Positions 23,383-30,065 of a stretch of DNA of 64,000 nt are shown piece after piece. The position numbers and the translations under genes are program-made. Under the pieces are notes generated by a model. The model searched no databases, was not told the origin of the DNA, and saw nothing but the letters and a program-made list of their open reading frames with translations. This DNA comes from a virus. The stretch lies in IMG/VR virus record IMGVR_UViG_3300042375_000763, positions 16,191-80,190 of that record, one strand, 5' to 3'. Within the stretch, counting starts at the first letter, position 1. Every line of letters begins with the position of its first letter.

Positions 23383-23633
23383 TCGTTAATCCAATTCTTC
23401 ATCCAACCTTTACCTTCAGGTCGTTCTACAACGGCAAACACCGAGTCTTTATGAACTGACCAATTGGTACCTGGTGTGTATGAACCTTTTTCTTCAACAC
23501 CTTTAAAAGACATTTTATTCACCTTTGTCACTTTAACCCAAGCACCGTGACCACCACGATTGCGGCATGGAACAAATACTTCGGTTCCTACAGTAATATC
23601 AAATTCTTTACCGTAGATTGAAGTGACTTTCAT
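23379..23633 (-). CDS. Small protein of unknown function
   Basis: 84 aa; beta-rich (VTSIYGKEFDITVGTEVFVP; RGGHGAWVKVTKV) and may form a small barrel. The promoter for the next tRNA overlaps its stop. Confidence 0.6.
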   Translation of the reverse strand: MKVTSIYGKEFDITVGTEVFVPCRNRGGHGAWVKVTKVNKMSFKGVEEKGSYTPGTNWSVHKDSVFAVVERPEGKGWMKNWIND

Positions 23634-23662
23634 CGTGTTTCCTTTTCATTCCGTATATTATT

Positions 23663-23691
23663 AGTATAAACTGATTCTATACGAATGTCAA
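23663..23691 (-). promoter_or_regulatory. Early-type promoter
   Basis: TTGACA (23686-23691), 17 bp, TATACT. Confidence 0.75.
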
Positions 23692-23804
23692 CAGAAAATG
23701 TTTGTCTGTCACTCTCCAGACTGCCACCCATAAAATAATATTGCATCACAGTTTCAGGGTCACGATGCAAGGGTATCGTCTCTCTTTAAGAGACTCTAAT
23801 ATCA

Positions 23805-23915
23805 GGATCATTTATTTGCCGGTTGCCTTTACCATTTGGCCACAAAGATCTTGTGTGATCTAAGGTAGGACTTGAACCTACAATCTACTGGTTGTTAAAA
23901 TTGCTGTATTGATCC
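23805..23915 (-). tRNA. Degenerate permuted tRNA-like element
   Basis: Minus strand starts GGATCAATACAGCAA and ends AAATGATCC. The 3'-half-like part, with GTAGG-TTCAAGT-CCTAC, precedes a 5'-half-like part with a GCC/GGC D-arm. The acceptor strands CTTAGAT and ATCTTTG pair at five of seven positions. No clear CCA or anticodon; probably a decayed third member of the permuted set. Confidence 0.5.
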
Positions 23916-23922
23916 TTAAACT

Positions 23923-23997
23923 TGGAGCGGACGATGAGATTCGAACTCACGACCTGATGCTTGGCAAGCATCTGCTCTACCACTGAGCTACGTCCGC
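23923..23997 (-). tRNA. tRNA-Gly(GCC)
   Basis: Acceptor GCGGACG/CGTCCGC, anticodon stem GATGC/GCATC, loop TTGCCAA, CCA. Confidence 0.94.
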
Positions 23998-24096
23998 AAT
24001 ATAAAATACAATGGAATAATGAGTGAGGTAGCGAACCATCATCTTGTTAATTTCCGTATCTAGACTTCTAAAACTCAGATACAACCATTGTAATCT

Positions 24097-24173
<77 letters not shown>

Positions 24174-24178
24174 ATAAA

Positions 24179-24346
24179 CTTTATAATTGAAAGAACGCTA
24201 TAGGGTAATTAATCCTATTCGAGGACGCTGTTTGCAACCAACGTTTGATCCTAACTTTTGTGTTACAGATTCGAACTGTCCCTGCCAGCAAAGGCCGTGC
24301 ATCCATTTACACCTTACGCTACTTGTCTGTTCCTTCAATAATAAAG
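24179..24346 (-). tRNA. tRNA-like element inside an 18-bp inverted repeat
   Basis: Arms CTTTATAATTGAAAGAAC and GTTCCTTCAATAATAAAG enclose a T-arm (GACAG-TTCGAAT-CTGTA) and a D-arm-like AGGTGTAAATGGATGCAC. The acceptor strands do not pair and no CCA is evident. Pseudo-tRNA or processed structured RNA. Confidence 0.45.
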
Positions 24347-24371
24347 TCTGTAATTTATTATGTTTATTTTT

Positions 24372-24388
24372 CTAAATTGTCAAAGAGC
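24372..24388 (-). promoter_or_regulatory. boxA-like antitermination site
   Basis: Minus strand GCTCTTTGACAATTTAG, close to the rrn boxA GCTCTTTAACAAT, between a promoter and a tRNA run. Confidence 0.65.
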
Positions 24389-24401
24389 GGTTATTAAGTT
24401 T

Positions 24402-24430
24402 ACCATATACTGATTCTGTGTGTTTGTCAA
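24402..24430 (-). promoter_or_regulatory. Promoter for a tRNA run
   Basis: TTGACA (24425-24430), 17 bp, TATGGT; boxA follows within ~15 nt. Confidence 0.65.
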
Positions 24431-24732
24431 CCGAAAAGTTGTTCGGTAATCACGTTAATTTCCTTCGAAGATTGCTTACGAGCTTTACCTTCAAGAGAAG
24501 CATCATAGTCTTTGTAAGCAACTTCAACCTTATAACCAAGTTCATCACCTGATTGTTCACCGATAAACATCATTTCATAAAGACATTTGACGGTGACTTT
24601 CAGACTTTCTTTAGAACCATCATGAGACATTTCCATGATATTGGCGACCGATCTACGACCGTCTTCATCAGACTCAATCCAAAGTACACGGATTGCAGTA
24701 TCGGAAGCTTTTTCGAAGATGTATTGGTTCAT
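24427..24732 (-). CDS. Small protein of unknown function
   Basis: 101 aa; MNQYIFEKASDTAIRVLWIE, then acidic and beta-rich. No family recognised. Own promoter. Confidence 0.65.
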   Translation of the reverse strand: MNQYIFEKASDTAIRVLWIESDEDGRRSVANIMEMSHDGSKESLKVTVKCLYEMMFIGEQSGDELGYKVEVAYKDYDASLEGKARKQSSKEINVITEQLFG

Positions 24733-24757
24733 GTTCGGTTCCTTTCCTTATATAATC

Positions 24758-24786
24758 AATATATACTGATTCTGTAAGGATGTCAA
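24758..24786 (-). promoter_or_regulatory. Early-type promoter
   Basis: TTGACA (24781-24786), 17 bp, TATATT, GATTCTGTAAGG-like downstream block reversed in register. Confidence 0.7.
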
Positions 24787-24799
24787 CCATTATTTTTCT

Positions 24800-25017
24800 G
24801 GATCAACTTTTTGCGTAACCTGCTCTACTACCTGAGCTACTCTCCCATCAAAGATACTGCACGCTAGTTTATACCCAATTGTCTCGCCATATAAGCCTAT
24901 TAATATCTTATACAAGAAAGGTTGTCATAAACTAACAGTATCCGTGGTGGGAGAGGAAGGATTTGAACCTCCGACACGGCCCATTTCAAGGATGCTAATT
25001 TGTTGCTGTAATGATCC
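24800..25017 (-). tRNA. Permuted tRNA-Phe(GAA)
   Basis: Transcribed first is the 3' half (24992 to 24945: TCC, loop TTGAAAT, GGGCC, GTGTC, T-arm, CTCTCCC-A-CCA). A 98-nt spacer follows, then the 5' half (24846 to 24819: GGGAGAG, TA, GCTC D-arm, A, GG). Joined between positions 28 and 29 they give a complete cloverleaf: acceptor 7/7, anticodon stem GGTCC/GGGCC. Outer arms GGATCATTACAGCAACAAAT and GCAAAAAGTTGATCC pair at GGATCA/TGATCC. How the break is joined or tolerated is unknown. Confidence 0.8.
24847..24944 (-). other. Intervening sequence of the permuted tRNA-Phe
   Basis: 98 nt with paired ends (GATACTG/CAGTATC, TAGTTTAT/ATAAACTA). It shares GATACnG, AGTTTATG, GGCGAGA and GTATCTTTG with the tmRNA intervening sequence. 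Confidence 0.75.
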
Positions 25018-25126
25018 ATTTTGTATTTGTCAAGCCAGAGCGTCACCAGTGTCGTGGATAGAATGTCTATAGTCACCTATATAAACTCAATCCATGATAC
25101 CTGGCTATCATCTGGCTGTCAGGAAT

Positions 25127-25199
25127 TGGAGCGGGTAGCCGGAATCGAACCGGTCTCCTGCAGATTGGAAATCTGATTGGTTGCCATAACCTTACCCGC
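25127..25199 (-). tRNA. tRNA-Gly(TCC)
   Basis: Acceptor GCGGGTA/TACCCGC, loop TTTCCAA; one anticodon-stem mismatch; CCA. Confidence 0.83.
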
Positions 25200-25205
25200 A
25201 TTGAT

Positions 25206-25280
25206 TGGTCAGTGTGACAAGGATTGAACTTGCGACTTCTAGTTTCCAAAACTAGCACTCTACCACTGAGCTACACACTG
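25206..25280 (-). tRNA. tRNA-Pro(TGG), second copy
   Basis: Acceptor CAGTGTG/CACACTG, anticodon stem CTAGT/ACTAG, loop TTTGGAA, CCA. Confidence 0.87.
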
Positions 25281-25389
25281 ATATTCGTACTCCGAGGGTC
25301 TGAATCTCGGGAGCCGAGGAAGAGAGGGATAACCTTCAAAGCCAATACAGACAATAGGCTCGGGTCAGTGCGCTTTTCTTCCTAATAAT
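25281..25389 (-). other. Structured spacer
   Basis: CCGAG/CTCGG hairpin and GGAAGA/TCTTCC outer arms. No ORF or tRNA. Confidence 0.35.
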
Positions 25390-25473
25390 TGGTGCCCAGA
25401 GAGGGATTTGAACCCTCACGCAATTAAGCGCCACCTACTCAAGATGGTGTGTCTACCGTTTCACCACCTGGGC
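25390..25473 (-). tRNA. tRNA-Leu(GAG)
   Basis: Acceptor GCCCAGG/CTGGGC-type, anticodon stem CCATC/GGTGG, loop TTGAGTA (T37), long variable arm, CCA. Confidence 0.8.
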
Positions 25474-25475
25474 AT

Positions 25476-25721
25476 TTAAATTATGCGCGGCGATGGCCAT
25501 AGACCACGCATACAAATAATGTAGTGCAGTCCGTCCATCGGTGCTTGTAGTTTGGGAAGAGCAAAATTGTGGCCGACGGTGCCACCATAAGTATTCCCAA
25601 CTAAAGCATAAATTGCTTGTTCTTCATTTACATTTAAAAGTCTACCATCACATGGTAGATAACCTTCTGGTGCATAATTAAATGCTACAAGTTTAACAGT
25701 ACCTAATAGTTCTTCGTCCAT
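25476..25721 (-). CDS. Tail-collar domain protein, short
   Basis: 81 aa. LGTVKLVAFNYAPEGYLPCDGRLL then YALVGNTYGG and FALPKLQAP is the phage tail-collar / microcystin-dependent-protein fold. The domain alone is present, shorter than fibre proteins that carry it. It lies among tRNAs, away from structural genes. Confidence 0.8.
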   Translation of the reverse strand: MDEELLGTVKLVAFNYAPEGYLPCDGRLLNVNEEQAIYALVGNTYGGTVGHNFALPKLQAPMDGLHYIICMRGLWPSPRII

Positions 25722-25747
25722 ATTTTTTCCTTCATATCAAAGTATAA

Positions 25748-25822
25748 TGGTAGTCCGTAAAGGGATCAAACCTTTGACCTTCTCCGTGTAAAGGAGTTGC
25801 TCTATCGCTGAGCTAACGGACC
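25748..25822 (-). tRNA. tRNA-Val(TAC)
   Basis: Acceptor GGTCCGT/ACGGACT, anticodon CTCC-TTTACAC-GGAG, CCA. Confidence 0.88.
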
Positions 25823-25829
25823 GTTATTT

Positions 25830-25914
25830 TGGTGCGCCTGGAGGGACTTGAACCCCCACGCCCGAAGGCACTGCATTCTAAGTGCAGCGTGGCTGCCATT
25901 ACACCACAAGCGCA
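25830..25914 (-). tRNA. tRNA-Leu(TAG)
   Basis: Acceptor TGCGCTT/AGGCGCA, loop CTTAGAA, long variable arm, CCA. Confidence 0.9.
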
Positions 25915-25921
25915 TAAACTT

Positions 25922-25997
25922 TGGCTGCCCCTCGTGGACTCGAACCACGGTTTCCTGATTCAGAGTCAGGCGTCCTACCGGCATAGACGAAGGGGCA
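25922..25997 (-). tRNA. tRNA-Gln(CTG)
   Basis: Acceptor TGCCCCT/AGGGGCA, anticodon stem CCTGA/TCAGG, loop CTCTGAA, G73-CCA. Confidence 0.92.
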
Positions 25998-26046
25998 AAA
26001 ATTTCAGCCGGAAATTCTTTAGTCAGGCGCCGGATCGCCTCGTTAA

Positions 26047-26129
26047 TGGTGTCAATCAAGGAATTGAACCTTGTCATAGCGTGACATGACGCCTGTGATA
26101 TCTGTGCTGTTAGCAAACCTGCATTGACA
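26047..26129 (-). tRNA. tRNA-like gene, anticodon uncertain
   Basis: Acceptor TGTCAAT/ATTGACA, T-arm CAAGG-TTCAATT-CCTTG and CCA are present. The anticodon hairpin is GCGT-CATGTC-ACGC with a six-base loop, so identity is unresolved. Confidence 0.45.
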
Positions 26130-26136
26130 TGTTTAT

Positions 26137-26212
26137 TGGTGGACCATGACGGTAACGATCCGTCTCTTCCGCATTGCAAGTGCGGTGTGCTACCCTCTAT
26201 CACTAATGGCCC
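26137..26212 (-). tRNA. tRNA-Ala(TGC)
   Basis: Acceptor GGGCCAT/ATGGTCC, anticodon stem CCGCA/TGCGG, loop CTTGCAA, A73-CCA. T-loop ATCGTTA. Confidence 0.9.
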
Positions 26213-26570
26213 ATAAATTCTGCTGGTTCTCACGTTGTCGAACCGAATGCTGTCTAGAATTTCGACCCGTGCTGGATTTACAGCATCTAAGGTATCTAGA
26301 TCAAACTCAAATTGGACAAGGAGCGGGAAGTTGAACCCACCAGCACGAACCGATATTACCAGTATCATTATCATGCATGCCTGACGCCACCTTTCTTGCA
26401 AACTCTGGTAAAGTCTGCGGTACTTGGATCATCACCCCGTTGGTGCCTACGTTTGCCTCGACCAAATGGGAAGCGAGCATAGGACTTAGTTGATATAGAC
26501 TGGGCTGGTTTGCCGACTTGACCTATCTCTAGGGTCACACTCATAAGGGGTGACTATATCCAGTCTATTT
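26213..26570 (-). other. Structured region without recognisable genes
   Basis: Contains ATAGACTGG/CCAGTCTAT outer arms with GTCAC/GTGAC and GACC/GGTC hairpins inside, and a GTGGG-TTCAACTT-CCCGC T-arm-like hairpin near 26330. Probably decayed tRNA and spacer RNA. Confidence 0.35.
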
Positions 26571-26646
26571 TGGTGGATCTTATCAGTCTCGAACTGATTA
26601 CCACGGACTTCCGCCCAGTGCTTTACCCATCTTAAGCTAAAGACCC
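26571..26646 (-). tRNA. tRNA-like gene, anticodon uncertain
   Basis: Acceptor GGGTCTT/AAGATCC with A73-CCA, T-arm ATCAG-TTCGAGA-CTGAT. The anticodon region ACTGG-GCGGAAG-TCCGT lacks T33; GGA would be the nominal anticodon. Confidence 0.5.
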
Positions 26647-26652
26647 AATGTT

Positions 26653-26729
26653 TGGTTGCGGGAGAAGGATTTGAACCTTCGACCTCTTGGTTATGAGCCA
26701 AGCGAGCTACCGGACTGCTCTATCCCGCA
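26653..26729 (-). tRNA. Initiator-like tRNA (CAT)
   Basis: Reads TAGAGCAG-CCGGTAGCTCG through the D-arm and CTTGG-CTCATAA-CCAAG, then GTTCAAATCC, very like bacterial tRNA-fMet. It has a T1-A72 pair instead of a mismatch and lacks the three G-C pairs at the base of the anticodon stem. Confidence 0.8.
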
Positions 26730-26874
26730 AAAATCTATTTGTTACCTAGTCCTTTCGATTGACAGCCGCTAAACCAATCAATCTGGGTTCTGTCCGATTT
26801 TGACTCAAGTTGAAAGTTGCCATGGCAACCGCTCTCTATTGTCCCAGTAACACGTCCACCCAAAGTCCATTGAT
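26730..26874 (-). other. Intergenic spacer
   Basis: No ORF or tRNA; a 14-bp palindrome GTTGCCATGGCAAC lies near 26815. Confidence 0.35.
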
Positions 26875-26948
26875 TGGCGCACCTGACGGGACTCGAACCC
26901 GCCTTCACGGTTAGACAGACCGCGGCCTTCCCTGACGGCAACAGGTGC
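26875..26948 (-). tRNA. tRNA-Asp(GTC)
   Basis: Acceptor GCACCTG/CAGGTGC, anticodon stem GCGGT/ACCGT, loop CTGTCTA (T37), G73-CCA as in tRNA-Asp. Confidence 0.86.
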
Positions 26949-26957
26949 ATTGTATTT

Positions 26958-27032
26958 TGGCTCCTCAGACAGGATTCGAACCTATATTGAACAGATTAAC
27001 AATCTGGAGCCTTACCTATCGGCCACTGAGGA
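26958..27032 (-). tRNA. tRNA-Asn(GTT)
   Basis: Acceptor TCCTCAG/CTGAGGA, loop TTGTTAA, G73-CCA. The upstream gene ends inside it. Confidence 0.87.
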
Positions 27033-27531
27033 ACAATTCTTTTATATTTTCTTTATAAACCCATTCACCTTTTGCAATGTTAATTTTATAATGAGTTAGA
27101 TAATATCTTTCTTCTTCTCTTGCATTTTCAACAACACGGTAATGTTCAACTTTATATCTTTTCATCGGATCATATGTTTGATAAGATCTTAAACGATTTA
27201 CGAGATTTTTGGTCATACCAATTTTAATAAAACCATCAAAAGCAGGATTACTAATTAAATAAACAATTCCACTTTTTGTTTTTGTCTTTGATTTATTAGT
27301 TTTTACTTCTTCTATTTCTTCTCTTTGTAAATTTAATTTCAACAAAGATAAACCAGCTAATTTTAAAGCATAATTTTTATTAGAATTTGTTTTTGTATCA
27401 CCATTGCCAGAATATTTTGAATATAAAGATACATAGTCTTCTTTCATACTATGGGTAATATCAAATATACCATTCGGTGGCAATGCATCTGTTTCAATCA
27501 TCTCATAAAAAATAAAACTATCAAACTTCAC
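27016..27531 (-). CDS. T5orf172/GIY-YIG-like endonuclease domain protein
   Basis: 171 aa. The C-terminal half has SGIVYLISNPAFDGFIKIGM then TKNLVNRLRSYQTYDP, AREEERYYLTHYK and the ending KGEWVYKE, the T5orf172 variant of the GIY-YIG fold. The N-terminal ~85 aa is Lys/Asn-rich. GTG start likely. It ends with TAG 17 nt inside tRNA-Asn. It is embedded in the tRNA cluster like a homing element. Confidence 0.75.
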   Translation of the reverse strand: MKFDSFIFYEMIETDALPPNGIFDITHSMKEDYVSLYSKYSGNGDTKTNSNKNYALKLAGLSLLKLNLQREEIEEVKTNKSKTKTKSGIVYLISNPAFDGFIKIGMTKNLVNRLRSYQTYDPMKRYKVEHYRVVENAREEERYYLTHYKINIAKGEWVYKENIKELFLSGR

Positions 27532-27548
27532 AATATACTTTCTATATT

Positions 27549-27623
27549 TGGCAGGGGCCGCGAGAGTCGAACTCGCTTCTCAAGGTTTTGGAGGCCCGCG
27601 GATTACCGGTTTCCCTGACCCCT
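27549..27623 (-). tRNA. tRNA-Trp(CCA)
   Basis: Acceptor AGGGGTC/GGCCCCT with G73-CCA, as in bacterial tRNA-Trp. Loop CTCCAAA; the anticodon stem is weak (about three pairs). Confidence 0.75.
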
Positions 27624-27634
27624 GCATTTAATTT

Positions 27635-27710
27635 TGGCTCCCAGTGACGGGCTCGAACCGCCGACCCAAGGATTAACAATCCTTTGCTCTACCAACTGAG
27701 CTAACTGGGA
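27635..27710 (-). tRNA. tRNA-Asn(GTT), second copy
   Basis: Acceptor TCCCAGT/ACTGGGA, anticodon stem AAGGA/TCCTT, loop TTGTTAA, G73-CCA. Confidence 0.93.
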
Positions 27711-27717
27711 ACATTAT

Positions 27718-27840
27718 CTCTGTTTTCAGCTAAGGGTCACCAAGGAATTGAACCTTGCGTTCACTTTGTCGGAAGCTGCCGAAATCGCCGACACGATTAG
27801 GGCACTCACGGACCATCATGACCCTCATGTGAAAACAGAG
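27718..27840 (-). tRNA. tRNA-like element inside an inverted repeat
   Basis: Arms CTCTGTTTTCA/TGAAAACAGAG. Inside, AGGGTCA/TGACCCT pair as an acceptor and CAAGG-TTCAATT-CCTTG is a T-arm. The anticodon region GTCGG...CCGAC has a 15-nt loop. No CCA. Class II-like or degenerate. Confidence 0.45.
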
Positions 27841-27941
27841 AGTATTCAATCTGGTCTTATCGGTTTGTCCGAGCCAGATAATCTCTGTTTTGTTTTTGTA
27901 AATCACGGTTTACAGTTTCATCAACTAACGTGATCAGATTT

Positions 27942-27958
27942 CTAAATTGTCAAAGAGC
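27942..27958 (-). promoter_or_regulatory. boxA-like antitermination site
   Basis: GCTCTTTGACAATTTAG on the minus strand, between the 53-aa gene and the tRNA run starting at 27840. Confidence 0.65.
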
Positions 27959-27962
27959 AAGA

Positions 27963-28124
27963 TTAACATTCATCAACAAGACACTCATCACCCAGATTAG
28001 CATAGTCAAAGTCTGGGATATATTCCACTTCGATCCAACCTTTTTGGCGAAGCGAGAGCGCCTCATACCAATAGCAAGTAACTTTTTCCTTAGTAATTAC
28101 ATTTTGCATTACGTAGGTTTCCAT
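27963..28124 (-). CDS. 53-aa small protein
   Basis: METYVMQNVITKEKVTCYWY..., acidic C-terminus ending in DECLVDEC. Behind its own promoter; boxA begins just after its stop. Function unknown. Confidence 0.55.
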   Translation of the reverse strand: METYVMQNVITKEKVTCYWYEALSLRQKGWIEVEYIPDFDYANLGDECLVDEC

Positions 28125-28152
28125 ATTATTTCCTTTGGTTGGTTATAAGTTT

Positions 28153-28181
28153 AGTATAAACTGATTCTTACAGATTGTCAA
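28153..28181 (-). promoter_or_regulatory. Early-type promoter
   Basis: TTGACA (28176-28181), 17 bp, TATACT; overlaps the stop of the 52-aa gene. Confidence 0.72.
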
Positions 28182-28326
28182 CCAATTTTCCGCGGATATT
28201 TTCAAGACCTTTATCTTTGATAACGGTCAACAGTTCCATGCAAGCATTGGATTTTTCAATCTCACCTGCAAGGAGAAAATCAGCAGCATTACGAGCAAGA
28301 CGTTCAATCAGTTTGGTCATTGTCAT
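28168..28326 (-). CDS. 52-aa small helical protein
   Basis: MTMTKLIERLARNAADFLLA, all-helical with one Cys. Own promoter. Function unknown. Confidence 0.55.
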   Translation of the reverse strand: MTMTKLIERLARNAADFLLAGEIEKSNACMELLTVIKDKGLENIRGKLVDNL

Positions 28327-28359
28327 GTTTCGGTTTCCTTTGTGTTACCTTATATATTT

Positions 28360-28388
28360 AAACTATACCGATTCCATACGATTGTCAA
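28360..28388 (-). promoter_or_regulatory. Early-type promoter
   Basis: TTGACA (28383-28388) with a TATAGT-like -10 at slightly short spacing. Confidence 0.55.
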
Positions 28389-28599
28389 CCACTTTGTTGC
28401 GTCTTTGCTTCTTTTGTTTTTCAAGAAGTTTCTTGGCACGGATACGAGCCAAAGCATCTTCTTCGTCTTTTTGGAGATGCGCTGTTTTTGCAAACCTTGA
28501 TACTTGACGGCGAAGTCGAGCAGCAATAGATCGTTTCCAGCGGGTTGCACGTGAAGGTTTTTCGAGTTTGATGTCGACATCTTCTTCTACAGTATCCAT
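28363..28599 (-). CDS. Small very basic protein
   Basis: 78 aa; acidic first 10 residues then Arg/Lys-rich helix (RKRSIAARLRRQ-type and KKLLEKQKKQRRNK). Probably binds nucleic acid. Follows tRNA-Ser. Confidence 0.6.
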   Translation of the reverse strand: MDTVEEDVDIKLEKPSRATRWKRSIAARLRRQVSRFAKTAHLQKDEEDALARIRAKKLLEKQKKQRRNKVVDNRMESV

Positions 28600-28625
28600 G
28601 GTATATTCTCCATTTTAAATTATGA

Positions 28626-28716
28626 TGGCAGATGGTGGAGGTATCGAACCCCTGACGGGTATCAGCCGTCACGCTAGTTTTCAAGACTAGTCGAAGCACC
28701 TGCTTCCGCACCATCC
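28626..28716 (-). tRNA. tRNA-Ser(TGA)
   Basis: Anticodon stem CTAGT/ACTAG, loop CTTGAAA, long variable arm, G73-CCA. Confidence 0.92.
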
Positions 28717-28722
28717 ATAATT

Positions 28723-28807
28723 TGGTACCCCCTGCCGGACTCGAACCGGCACGCCATAACAGCTAGAGATTTTAAGTCTCTTGTGTCTACCATTCCACCA
28801 AGGAGGC
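28723..28807 (-). tRNA. tRNA-Leu(TAA)
   Basis: Anticodon stem AGAGA/TCTCT, loop CTTAAAA, long variable arm, CCA. Confidence 0.92.
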
Positions 28808-28819
28808 ATTATTTAATCA

Positions 28820-28944
28820 GGATCAACTTTTTGCTACGCGTTTTACTACTAAACTAACCCCTGTCAGTGTATGGTCAGGGGTGTAGGAATTGCACCTACG
28901 ACTCGATCTCCGAATGATATGCATATTTGTTGCTGAAATGATCC
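28820..28944 (-). tRNA. Permuted tRNA-Arg(TCG)
   Basis: The 3' half is transcribed first (28918 to 28872: ATC, loop ATTCGGA, GATCG, AGTC, GTAGG T-arm, ACCCCTG-A-CCA), then an 8-nt spacer, then the 5' half (28863 to 28837: CAGGGGT, TA, GTTT D-arm, G, CG). Joining at 28/29 gives anticodon stem CGATC/GATCG, perfect, and acceptor CAGGGGT/ACCCCTG, perfect. Outer arms GGATCATTTCAGCAACAAAT and GCAAAAAGTTGATCC are nearly identical to those of the permuted tRNA-Phe. Confidence 0.8.
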
Positions 28945-28951
28945 TTTAATT

Positions 28952-29581
28952 TTATTTTTGTATTAGATAGTGTGTGTCATATGTAAATGCTACAACTTCA
29001 TTATTTTTGGTATCTAGAATTGAAAACCCCAAATCCTTGAAGTATTTAAATAATTTGTCACGTTTAACTTGGTCACTTTTTATGTCAGATACTTGATGTG
29101 TTTCTAAGACAATTGTAGGATAATCTCTAGTAAGAATTTCTTGTCCATGGTAAAATATTTCATATTCACCACCTTCAATATCACATTTAATAAAATCAAC
29201 TTTGATATCTTTACAAAATGTATCAAGTGTTATTGATTGTACTTGTATAGTATTGTTTACTGAATGTCCCCATTTCTTGAGTTTTGCCAAACCTTCCATA
29301 ATAGTGTGACCACCATCATTTGCAGAACAAACAAAAAGATCAATAACACCATCTGATGTTCCAATTACTTTTTGTTCTATTTGAACATTTTGTTCAGTAA
29401 CTTTAGCTTTAATCTTTGTTACATTGTCTGGGTGTGGTTCAAATGAATAAACTTTCCCAAATTTTGATGCAAGTAATTTTGAGTAAATTCCATGATTTGC
29501 TCCTATATCTAGTGCAATTCCATTTTCATTTACTTCTAAATTTGCTATTACGGTTGCAACCCAATCTTCATTTCTAGACAT
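28952..29581 (-). CDS. FkbM-family methyltransferase
   Basis: 209 aa. SAM-binding motif IALDIGANHGIYSKLLA (~22-38), VYSFEPHPDN, then CDIEGGEYEIF (~125-135), the FkbM signature. These enzymes O-methylate sugars or other small molecules. Substrate unknown; an envelope glycan would fit the other surface-sugar genes. Confidence 0.85.
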   Translation of the reverse strand: MSRNEDWVATVIANLEVNENGIALDIGANHGIYSKLLASKFGKVYSFEPHPDNVTKIKAKVTEQNVQIEQKVIGTSDGVIDLFVCSANDGGHTIMEGLAKLKKWGHSVNNTIQVQSITLDTFCKDIKVDFIKCDIEGGEYEIFYHGQEILTRDYPTIVLETHQVSDIKSDQVKRDKLFKYFKDLGFSILDTKNNEVVAFTYDTHYLIQK

Positions 29582-29731
29582 AAATTGCCCTCTTAAAATA
29601 CTATAATTAACACCATCTTACTTCTCTGACCTTGGCTCGGGCTGCCTTGGATCAGTTCATCGCAGTATTCCGCTAAGAACCTATCAACCTCATCCCTCTT
29701 TTACTCTTGGTGATAGGCGATGGTGTGTATT
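29582..29731 (-). other. Intergenic spacer
   Basis: No ORF or tRNA seen upstream of the FkbM gene; no consensus promoter found. Confidence 0.3.
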
Positions 29732-29806
29732 TGGAGCGGGTAGCCGGCATCGAACCGGTCCTCTCTAGCTTGGAAGGCTAGGGCACATCCTCTATACCAT
29801 ACCCGC
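29732..29806 (-). tRNA. tRNA-Gly(TCC), second copy
   Basis: Acceptor GCGGGTA/TACCCGC, anticodon stem CTAGC/GCTAG, loop CTTCCAA, CCA. Confidence 0.92.
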
Positions 29807-29888
29807 AATGTTTTTGGCTCTGCTCAGGCTATGTTGAGCGACTTAGTTGCTTCTTCGATCAGGCCGAAGCAATACCGATAAGTTTATT

Positions 29889-30065
29889 AGACCTCATAAT
29901 TGAAGAAATATTGTTGGTTAGCTACTCCAAACTAGGGAACTGTTTCGAACCAGTGATCCCAGCTTTTCATGGTAAGGATTCGAACCTTGTCTCCCGCTTC
30001 ACGCGGGCGTGCTATCCGGGTTGCACCATTCCACTACTTTACCTATTTCCTCAATGATGAGGTCT
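29889..30065 (-). tRNA. Two tRNA-like fragments inside an inverted repeat
   Basis: Arms AGACCTCAT/ATGAGGTCT extended by AATTGAAGAAAT-type sequence. Inside are a GTGC/GCAC D-arm, a CCCGC-GTGAA-GCGGG hairpin, and T-arm-like AAGG-TTCGAAT-CCTT and ACTG-GTTCGAAA-CAGT. No intact cloverleaf. Confidence 0.4.

Noticed and set aside
24372-24388. boxA block read as an extra promoter because it contains TTGACA
   Set aside because: At 24372 a TAATAA lies at the right distance, but the other copies lack any -10, while the full 17-nt block is conserved in all four.
24800-25017. Permuted tRNA-Phe read as a permuted group I intron-exon
   Set aside because: The outer arms are only ~15-25 nt, too short for group I intron catalytic cores.
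25802-26401. A 199-codon open frame with protein-like stretches across the tRNA cluster
   Set aside because: It runs antisense through several clear tRNA genes (Leu, Gln, Ala) and has no ribosome-binding site; openness is best explained by tRNA base composition.
28820-28944. Permuted tRNA-Arg read as an intron-containing ordinary tRNA
   Set aside because: The CCA-bearing 3' half lies upstream of the 5' half on the transcribed strand, so an ordinary intron cannot explain the order.
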